A stretch of DNA of 10,967 bases from NCBI GenBank assembly GCA_002394635.1, contig DGUK01000037.1, positions 1-10,967 on the forward strand, read 5' to 3'. A program made the position numbers and the translations under genes. Positions 6,146 through 10,967 of the stretch are shown here, one piece after another. Under the pieces are notes generated by a model, which searched no databases, was not told where the DNA came from, and saw only the letters and a program-made list of their open reading frames with translations. The stretch comes from Faecalitalea sp. UBA4312. GTDB lineage: Bacteria; Bacillota_I; Bacilli_A; Erysipelotrichales; Erysipelotrichaceae. Positions within the stretch are counted from its first letter, which is position 1. Each line of letters starts with the position of its first letter.

Positions 6146-6161
6146 TTGAAACCGTATACAA
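6146..6161 (+). promoter_or_regulatory. CcpA cre-like site upstream of the PTS operon
   Basis: TTGAAACCGTATACAA fits every defined position of the Bacillus cre consensus WTGNAANCGNWNNCAW. It ends 19 bases before the -35 box of the PTS operon. Carbon catabolite control of this sugar operon is therefore likely. The upstream position (about -60) leaves open whether CcpA represses or activates. Confidence 0.6.
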
Positions 6162-6180
6162 ATGTTACACCCAATGTGAA

Positions 6181-6209
6181 TTGTCATGGGTCCAAAACTA
6201 AACTACTAT
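6181..6209 (+). promoter_or_regulatory. Sigma-A-type promoter of the PTS/aldolase operon
   Basis: TTGTCA (6181-6186), exactly 17 bases, then TACTAT (6204-6209). The expected start is near 6216, giving a leader of about 50 bases. The leader contains the palindrome GAGCGCTC (6225-6232) but no terminator-antiterminator pair of the BglG/RAT kind that I can see. Confidence 0.6.
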
Positions 6210-6265
6210 CAAATTATCAATAAAGAGCGCTCATATCATACAAATCGATAGAAGGAGGTGGATTT

Positions 6266-6718
6266 TTGCTGAAAGATCTGACCAGTGAAAAGCTGATCCG
6301 TTTAAATATCCATGCCCGGGACTGGCAGGATGCCATTCGGCAGGCTGCTCAACCATTAGTGGATCACAATAAAATTTCAATATCGTATGTGGAAGATATT
6401 ATTGCCGGTGTCATTGAAAACGGCCCCTATATTGTGATCACTAAACACGTTGCTTTACCGCATGCCCGGGCTGAAGCCGGTGCCAAGGAAAATGCAATCG
6501 GTATCGCCACTTTGAGTCAGCCGGTTGCCTTTGGCAACGAGGCCAATGATCCCGTGAAATACTTGTTCTGTTTAAGCGCAACGGATAATTCCCGCCATCT
6601 GTCAGCTTTAGCTGAATTGGCAAACCTATTTGAAGATAAAGAATTTTTTAAACTGTTAGATACGACCAAAAACAAAAAGGATATCATTCAGTACATTAAA
6701 GACAAGGAGGAACAATAA
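6266..6718 (+). CDS. PTS IIA component, fructose/mannitol-ascorbate type
   Basis: A 150-residue PTS_EIIA_2 domain protein. It takes phosphate from HPr and passes it to the IIB protein encoded next. The active-site histidine is His66 in KHVALPHARAEAGA; the second conserved histidine is His111 in DNSRHLSALAEL. The length and the companion IIB and IIC genes place it with UlaC/SgaA-like IIA proteins. The start is a TTG at 6266, supported by a very strong GAAGGAGGTG at 6251-6260; no ATG of similar quality exists nearby. It is the first gene of the operon, two bases before the IIB ATG, whose ribosome binding site lies in the end of this gene. Confidence 0.9.
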   Translation: MLKDLTSEKLIRLNIHARDWQDAIRQAAQPLVDHNKISISYVEDIIAGVIENGPYIVITKHVALPHARAEAGAKENAIGIATLSQPVAFGNEANDPVKYLFCLSATDNSRHLSALAELANLFEDKEFFKLLDTTKNKKDIIQYIKDKEEQ

Positions 6719-6720
6719 AT

Positions 6721-6999
6721 ATGTATAAAGCTTTAGTATGCTGCCGTGCCGGTATGGGATCGAGCATGTTGTTAAAGATCAAGGCAGATCAGGTCATCAG
6801 TGAAAATGATTTTCCGATCCAAACGGAACACGGCAATCTGGATTCATTGAATGGTTTTACTGGAGATCTGGTTATTACCATGGAAGATCTTTCAAATGAA
6901 TTGCAAGGAAAAGTCCCTTATGCATTAGGTATTCGAAACATTATGGATAAGGATGAAATGAAAGCGAAGATCCAGGAATTTTTGGATTCCAAAAAATAA
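6721..6999 (+). CDS. PTS IIB component, ascorbate (Ula/Sga) type
   Basis: A 92-residue single-domain IIB protein. The phosphorylated cysteine is Cys8 in the P-loop-like CRAGMGSSM (C-x-x-G-x-G-S-S-x), the signature of lactose/ascorbate-type IIB proteins. It receives phosphate from IIA and transfers it to the sugar during passage through IIC. AAGGAGG at 6704-6710 precedes the ATG. Pairing with a UlaA-type IIC points to the ascorbate-galactitol superfamily, whose members carry acidic sugars and polyols; the substrate here is not implied. Confidence 0.9.
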   Translation: MYKALVCCRAGMGSSMLLKIKADQVISENDFPIQTEHGNLDSLNGFTGDLVITMEDLSNELQGKVPYALGIRNIMDKDEMKAKIQEFLDSKK

Positions 7000-7027
7000 C
7001 AAAAATTTTTAAAAGGAGAAAGATATT

Positions 7028-8314
7028 ATGTTAGATGCTATTTTAGCACAATCGAGAAATACTGCGTTGATCATGGGATTGATCGCATTGATCGGTTTAT
7101 TGTTACAAAAAAAGTCTGCGACCGACGTTGTCAGTGGCACGATGAAGACCGTTGTTGGTTTTATGGTGTTCAACATCGGTTCCGCTGCGATGGGAACCGT
7201 TGTGCAGACATTCACAGATTTATTCAACACCGCATTTGGGATCGAAGGCGTAACGACCCAGGTGGAGGTAGCTACCGGGCTGGCTTTGAATACGTATGGT
7301 ACGGAAGTGGCCTTGGTCATGCTGTTGGGCTTTGTGATGAACTTGTTGTTTGCGAAATTCACCAAGTTTAAATCCATTTTCTTGACTGGACAGCACTTCC
7401 TGTACTTTGCCTGTGTTATTGCTCTGATCTTTATCGCTCACGGCTCTCCGACATGGATCACTGTGATCCTGGGTGGTGTTATCCTGGGATTCTGCGGCGC
7501 TGCACTGCCTTCTATCTGTCAGCCATATATGAATAAAATTACCGGAGCGGATAATCTGGCCATGGGTCATTTTAACTGTATCGGATATGCATTTTCCGGG
7601 TTTGTCGGAAAACTGATTGGAAAAACAAAGAAAGATGAGGCCCAGAAAGATTCAAGCTCTGTCAATATGCCAAAATTCTTTGAATTGTTTAGAGACTTTA
7701 TCTTCTCGGTGGCATTGTTCATGGTTGTCTTGTTCTATGTCGCGGTGATTGCTTGTGTTGTCAATGGGCATATGGACTACGTTCTGGAAAAAGCCGGAAA
7801 TGATATCTGGTTTATTTATCCATTCCTGCAAGGTCTACAGTTTGCAGCCGGCATGAGCGTTCTGATTTATGGTGTTCGTCAGTTTATTGCTGAAATCACG
7901 GCTGCCTTCGTGGCTATTTCAGAAAAATACATTCCGAATTCAAAGCCAGCTGTAGACTGCCCGGCCATCTTCCCATTTGCACCAACCGCTGTCTTGATTG
8001 GATTTGTCGGTGCCTTCCTAGGTGGTTTAGCCGGCATGGCTGGTATGGTCGCCTTACACAGCAGCATCATCATGATTCCGGCAGCCGGCATCTGCTTCTT
8101 CTCCGGCGGTACATGCGGAATCTTCGGTAATGCGTACGGTGGCTGGAAAGGAGCCCTGCTTGGTTCCTTTATTGTCGGCATCGCCTTGACCGCTCTGCCA
8201 CTCATTCTATATCCGGCTTTTGCCAACCTGGGAATTTCCGGGGCGTCTTTCCCGAATGTTGATTACAACATTGTCGGGGCCTTCCTGAACTGGATTCTGG
8301 GATTATTTGGATAA
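7028..8314 (+). CDS. PTS IIC component, ascorbate (UlaA/SgaT) family permease
   Basis: A 428-residue membrane protein with about ten or eleven helices, consistent with PTS IIC of the ascorbate family (UlaA is about 465 residues). Typical features include an N-terminal helix with ALIMGLIALIGLLLQKKS, the conserved VVGFMVFNIGSAAMGTVV region, a long hydrophilic loop around residues 195-220, and Gly-rich helices near the end (GFVGAFLGGLAGMAGMVAL; SGGTCGIFGNAYGGWKGALLG). It forms the sugar channel and works with the two upstream proteins. AAAAGGAG at 7011-7018 precedes the ATG. The enzymes encoded downstream are not those of L-ascorbate degradation (no UlaG, UlaD, UlaE or UlaF), so another acidic sugar is likely. 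Confidence 0.9.
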   Translation: MLDAILAQSRNTALIMGLIALIGLLLQKKSATDVVSGTMKTVVGFMVFNIGSAAMGTVVQTFTDLFNTAFGIEGVTTQVEVATGLALNTYGTEVALVMLLGFVMNLLFAKFTKFKSIFLTGQHFLYFACVIALIFIAHGSPTWITVILGGVILGFCGAALPSICQPYMNKITGADNLAMGHFNCIGYAFSGFVGKLIGKTKKDEAQKDSSSVNMPKFFELFRDFIFSVALFMVVLFYVAVIACVVNGHMDYVLEKAGNDIWFIYPFLQGLQFAAGMSVLIYGVRQFIAEITAAFVAISEKYIPNSKPAVDCPAIFPFAPTAVLIGFVGAFLGGLAGMAGMVALHSSIIMIPAAGICFFSGGTCGIFGNAYGGWKGALLGSFIVGIALTALPLILYPAFANLGISGASFPNVDYNIVGAFLNWILGLFG

Positions 8315-8321
8315 ACACAAT

Positions 8322-8349
8322 GGAGCAAGTGAATTTTATTCCTTGCTCC
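8322..8349 (+). promoter_or_regulatory. Intercistronic hairpin between PTS and enzyme genes
   Basis: GGAGCAAG and its exact reverse complement CTTGCTCC form an eight-pair stem with a 12-base loop. It is not followed by a T run, so it is a poor terminator. It more likely stabilises the upstream mRNA or lowers expression of the enzyme genes. Confidence 0.55.
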
Positions 8350-8367
8350 TCTATTTAAAGGAGAATT

Positions 8368-8976
8368 ATGACGGAACAAGAACAAATCAGAGAATTTATA
8401 AATACAGAGCTCAAAGAGCTGATTAAATTTATTGACATGATGGATATGGATCCGTTGATTCAAGTCAAGGATCATATTCTGAAAGCAGAAAAGAACAAGA
8501 ACCGTGTACATATTACCGGCATTGGTAAGCCCAGCTATGTGGCTGGGTATGTCGCTTCCCTTTTATCATCAACGGGCACGCCTGCGTATGAACTAAACGG
8601 AACCGAAGCCGTTCATGGGAGTTCCGGGCAAGTGCTGCCGGATGATATTGTCATAGCAATCTCAAACAGCGGGGAGACTTCGGAACTTAAATCGACGGTC
8701 CAAACATTAAAGAACAATGAGGCTTTTATTGTCGCATTGACCGGACATGAGGATTCCTGGCTGGCAAAACAAGCTGACATTGCTTTGATTGCCGGTGTGG
8801 AACAGGAAGGAGACACGATGAACAAGCCTCCTCGTGCCAGCATTGTTACGGAAATCGTCATGCTGCAGGCACTCAGTATCCTGCTGCAAAATGCCAAAGG
8901 GCTCAGCCCGCGACAATATGTACGATGGCATCCGGGAGGATCTTTAGGAAAAAGTATCAAGGAGGAAATAAAATAG
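8368..8976 (+). CDS. Single-domain SIS sugar-phosphate isomerase, KpsF/KdsD-like
   Basis: A 202-residue SIS-domain protein. It aligns along its length with the isomerase half of arabinose-5-phosphate isomerases (KdsD/KpsF/GutQ): GIGKPS (51-56), SSTGTP (67-72), EAVHG (80-84), ISNSGETSEL (98-107) and HPGGSLGK (188-195). It lacks the C-terminal CBS pair of KdsD. The segment after GIGK is changed: the RK pair of E. coli KdsD aligns with GY. The usual PTSST stretch is PRAS (155-158). Thus an aldose-ketose phosphate isomerase is likely, but arabinose 5-phosphate as substrate is uncertain. A Gram-positive cell makes no lipopolysaccharide, so a catabolic role fits better than Kdo synthesis. AAAGGAG at 8357-8363 precedes the ATG. 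Confidence 0.82.
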   Translation: MTEQEQIREFINTELKELIKFIDMMDMDPLIQVKDHILKAEKNKNRVHITGIGKPSYVAGYVASLLSSTGTPAYELNGTEAVHGSSGQVLPDDIVIAISNSGETSELKSTVQTLKNNEAFIVALTGHEDSWLAKQADIALIAGVEQEGDTMNKPPRASIVTEIVMLQALSILLQNAKGLSPRQYVRWHPGGSLGKSIKEEIK

Positions 8977-8980
8977 CTCT

Positions 8981-9865
8981 ATGAAAATGGAAGGAATTAT
9001 TACACCTGTTATTACACCATTTCACCGAGATCAACAACAATCCATCAACTATGAGGCACTGAAACAACTGATCGACCACCTGATCGATCATGGTGTCAAA
9101 GGCATTTTTATATTAGGCAGCAATGGTGAGTTTCATGTCATTGACGAAGACGAAAAGATCGAGCTGGCCGCTAAGACCGTAAAGATCGTTGCCAAACGCG
9201 TGCCTGTTTATGCAGGGACCGGGGCTTGCTCCACAAAAGCCACCATCCGCCTTTCAAAAAAAATGGAGGAAATCGGAGTTGATGCCTTGTCTGTTATTAC
9301 GCCTTATTTTATCAAACCAACCGACGATGATCTTTACTATCATTACAGGAGTATTGCTGAAAGCGTCCATTTACCAATCATGTTATATAACATTCCCAAA
9401 ACAACGGGATGTCCATTAAGTCCGGCACTGGTCAGCCGGTTAGCAGACATCGATCAAATTGTCGGCATCAAAGACAGCAGCGGGGATCCTGCAACGCTGG
9501 AAGCCTTTGCCAAGATCAGCAAAGAAAAAGAGATTCAGCTACTGGTAGGCTCGGATTCCAAGATCTCTTATGCCTATTCGTTAGGGGCATCCGGCGCCGT
9601 TGCCGGTACCAGCAATGTGATCGTGGATACAGTCGTTGGCCTGGACCGAGCTTTGCGAAACAAGGAAACCGAAAAAGCAGAGTGTCTTCAAAAGGATATC
9701 GATATCTTACGAAGCGTATTGAAACTGGGCCCTGTTCCTAGTGTAATGAAAAGAGCAGTCGAATTGGCCGGTATCGCCCCGGCAGGTCCTGCCAGATATC
9801 CGGTGCAGGAACTGAGCGAAGAAGATGATAGAAAGATCCTGCAAGCGCTGCATTATTATTTTTAA
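8981..9865 (+). CDS. DapA/NanA-family class I aldolase (pyruvate-lyase type)
   Basis: A 294-residue TIM barrel of the dihydrodipicolinate synthase/N-acetylneuraminate lyase family. The Schiff-base lysine is Lys164 in VGIKDSSGD, the catalytic tyrosine is Tyr136 in LYNIPKTTG, and the carboxylate-binding motif is GSNGE (46-50), where DapA usually has GTTGE. These enzymes make or break bonds between pyruvate and an aldehyde. In a PTS operon it is more likely a catabolic 2-keto-3-deoxy-sugar aldolase than lysine biosynthetic DapA. The ATG at 8981 is 15 bases after AGGAGG in the end of the isomerase gene, a long spacing; ATG 8987 is an even more distant alternative. The two genes are four bases apart. 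The substrate is not determined. Confidence 0.85.
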   Translation: MKMEGIITPVITPFHRDQQQSINYEALKQLIDHLIDHGVKGIFILGSNGEFHVIDEDEKIELAAKTVKIVAKRVPVYAGTGACSTKATIRLSKKMEEIGVDALSVITPYFIKPTDDDLYYHYRSIAESVHLPIMLYNIPKTTGCPLSPALVSRLADIDQIVGIKDSSGDPATLEAFAKISKEKEIQLLVGSDSKISYAYSLGASGAVAGTSNVIVDTVVGLDRALRNKETEKAECLQKDIDILRSVLKLGPVPSVMKRAVELAGIAPAGPARYPVQELSEEDDRKILQALHYYF

Positions 9866-9877
9866 AAAGGAGGAAAT

Positions 9878-10507
9878 ATGAAGAAGATCAACACCATTCA
9901 AAGAATTATCAATACCGGTGCAATGGCCATCGTTCGTGTGGAAACATTGGAACGAGGCATCGAAATATCCAATGGATTGTTGGAAGGTGGCATTGACTGC
10001 ATGGAAATTTCCTATACATTACCCAATGCGGGTGAAGTCATTGCCGGTTTAAAAAAGAAGTTTGGTTCGCAGTTAGTCATTGGAGCCGGTACCGTTTTAG
10101 ACAGTGAGACAGCACGCCATGCGATCCTGAACGGTGCCGAATTTATCATTGCACCGAATTTCAGCAGGGATGTCGCCATCCTGTGCAACCGATACCAGAT
10201 TCCCTATGCACCGGGATGCACAACGTACAGTGAGGCCATTACAGCACTGGAATATGGAGCCAGCTTTGTCAAGGCCTTTCCGATTTCGGATTTCTATGGT
10301 TCAAAACTGGTCTCTGTGTTTAAGACTCCGGTTCCGCAAATGCCTTTGTTGGCTTCCGGTGGTATCACCTTACAGAACCTGCACGAATATGTGTCTGCGG
10401 GTGTTGAATGCTGCGGCTTTGGTTCCCTATTAACCAAAGGAACATCCAAAGACATTGCAGCCAATGCCAGACAGATTCGTTCGGTCATTACGGAAAATCG
10501 TCAATAA
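9878..10507 (+). CDS. KDPG/KHG-family class I aldolase (Eda-like)
   Basis: A 209-residue small TIM barrel with the Eda signatures: AIVR (17-20), MEISYTLPNA (42-51) where Eda has an LEVT-type motif with the catalytic glutamate (Glu43), GAGTVLD (69-75), APNFSRDV (92-99), PGCTTYSEA (112-120), and the Schiff-base lysine Lys132 in KAFP. The phosphate-binding turn reads ASGGI (159-163) rather than the PTGGI of typical KDPG aldolases. The family cleaves 2-keto-3-deoxy-6-phospho-sugar acids or 4-hydroxy-2-oxoglutarate to pyruvate and an aldehyde. AAGGAGG at 9867-9873 precedes the ATG, 12 bases after the DapA-type gene. It is the last enzyme gene of the operon, followed by a hairpin. No dehydratase or sugar-acid kinase is encoded nearby in the window. 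Confidence 0.87.
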   Translation: MKKINTIQRIINTGAMAIVRVETLERGIEISNGLLEGGIDCMEISYTLPNAGEVIAGLKKKFGSQLVIGAGTVLDSETARHAILNGAEFIIAPNFSRDVAILCNRYQIPYAPGCTTYSEAITALEYGASFVKAFPISDFYGSKLVSVFKTPVPQMPLLASGGITLQNLHEYVSAGVECCGFGSLLTKGTSKDIAANARQIRSVITENRQ

Positions 10508-10513
10508 ATACCT

Positions 10514-10544
10514 AGGCGTGTGTATATAAAACTATCACACGCCT
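10514..10544 (+). terminator. Hairpin after the aldolase gene, weak terminator or attenuator
   Basis: AGGCGTGTG and its exact reverse complement CACACGCCT form a nine-pair stem with a 13-base loop, just after the aldolase stop. The following bases, TTGGTT, are a poor T run. It may allow partial read-through into the regulator gene that starts at 10573. Confidence 0.55.
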
Positions 10545-10572
10545 TTGGTTCCTTGTATATTAGGGGGGTATT

Positions 10573-10967
10573 ATGGATAAAGATCTTATTACATTAATGC
10601 AAATATTGTCACAAAAGTCATTTGTCACTCTTTCTGACATCCAGCACCTGGCTCATATGACCAAAAGACAGGCCTCGTATCGCATTGAAAAACTAAATGA
10701 GCTATTAAAATCGAAACATGTACCACCAATTATTGTAAAGTCCTCCTCTAAAAACAGCTTACAGATTTCACCGGAGACAAGAAAGGAAATCCTGGCTTTT
10801 ATCAATGAAGCCGATACGGTACAATCCTATTATTTTAATCGGAAAGAACGAAGCATTTATATCTATTTGATGTTGTTTATGAATGAAGAATATATATCGT
10901 TGTACCACTTCATCTCGGCTCTTCAGGTCAGCCGCTCGACCGTCCTTCATGATATCAAAGAATTAAA
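10573..10967 (+). CDS. BglG/MtlR-type PRD transcriptional regulator, 5' part only
   Basis: The first 131 codons of a gene cut by the right edge. The N-terminus shows a helix-turn-helix of the HTH_11 type (residues 4-45: LITLMQILSQKS, then DIQHLAHMTKRQASYRIEKLNELL) followed by a second HTH of the Mga/BglG-activator type starting near residue 90, with SRSTVLHDIKEL at the end. Such proteins continue into PRD domains and often IIB/IIA-like domains, and sense PTS phosphorylation to activate the linked PTS operon as DNA-binding proteins. The rest is not visible. The ATG has AGGGGGG at 10562-10568 as ribosome binding site. The position after the PTS and aldolase genes makes it the probable operon activator. 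Confidence 0.78.
   Translation, partial: MDKDLITLMQILSQKSFVTLSDIQHLAHMTKRQASYRIEKLNELLKSKHVPPIIVKSSSKNSLQISPETRKEILAFINEADTVQSYYFNRKERSIYIYLMLFMNEEYISLYHFISALQVSRSTVLHDIKEL

Noticed and set aside
5980..6174. A 64-codon frame on the minus strand with a TTG start
   Set aside because: It has no ribosome binding site, no recognisable domain and no operon partner, and it covers the cre-like site of the PTS operon. It could be a decayed remnant.
6210..6250. A BglG-type RNA antiterminator in the PTS leader
   Set aside because: The leader is about 50 bases and contains no terminator hairpin with a T run overlapping a RAT-like element. A DNA-binding PRD activator is the better guess.
7028..8314. Calling the operon an L-ascorbate utilisation system from the UlaA-type permease
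   Set aside because: None of the ascorbate catabolic enzymes is encoded here; the isomerase and aldolases indicate another substrate.

Overview
The window looks like a chromosomal segment of a low-to-mid GC Gram-positive bacterium (Bacillota). Erysipelotrichia-like gut bacteria are my best guess. The clues are strong AGGAGG ribosome binding sites, TTG starts, sigma-A-type promoters, Rho-independent terminators, an energy-coupling-factor (ECF) transporter, a YkvI-type membrane protein, PadR and MerR regulators, and a PTS operon preceded by a sequence matching the CcpA cre consensus. The taxon is an inference. I see no tRNA, rRNA, CRISPR array or complete mobile element.

Left part, all on the minus strand (1-5896). 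From the left edge: a partial ECF transmembrane subunit (EcfT), overlapping by one base with an MptD/Trep_Strep-type substrate-binding S component; a small membrane-anchored extracytoplasmic protein of unknown function; a YkvI-type transporter with a long charged tail; a DUF2812 membrane protein co-transcribed with a PadR repressor; the 3' end of a dead ROK-family gene that still has its terminator; and a two-gene operon of an Hsp33-like chaperone lacking the redox zinc domain and a MerR regulator with a TipAS-like C-terminus. Four Rho-independent terminators separate these units. The Hsp33-like/MerR promoter is of textbook MerR form: a 19-bp spacer with a perfect 19-bp palindrome lying across it.

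Right part, plus strand (6266-10967). A cre-like site and a TTGTCA-N17-TACTAT promoter precede an operon encoding PTS IIA, IIB and IIC of the ascorbate (Ula/Sga) type, a single-domain KpsF/KdsD-like sugar-phosphate isomerase, a DapA/NanA-family class I aldolase and a KDPG/KHG-family aldolase. A BglG-type regulator follows and runs off the right edge. An intercistronic hairpin separates the transporter genes from the enzyme genes.

The natural reading is import and phosphorylation of an acidic or deoxy-ketoacid sugar, isomerisation, and cleavage to pyruvate plus an aldehyde or aldose phosphate. The substrate cannot be assigned from sequence. The lack of a kinase, dehydratase or dehydrogenase, together with an arabinose-5-phosphate-isomerase-like protein beside a pyruvate aldolase, makes a 3-deoxy-2-ketosugar (Kdo-like) substrate worth testing. 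The most interesting items are this operon and the zinc-less Hsp33/MerR module.
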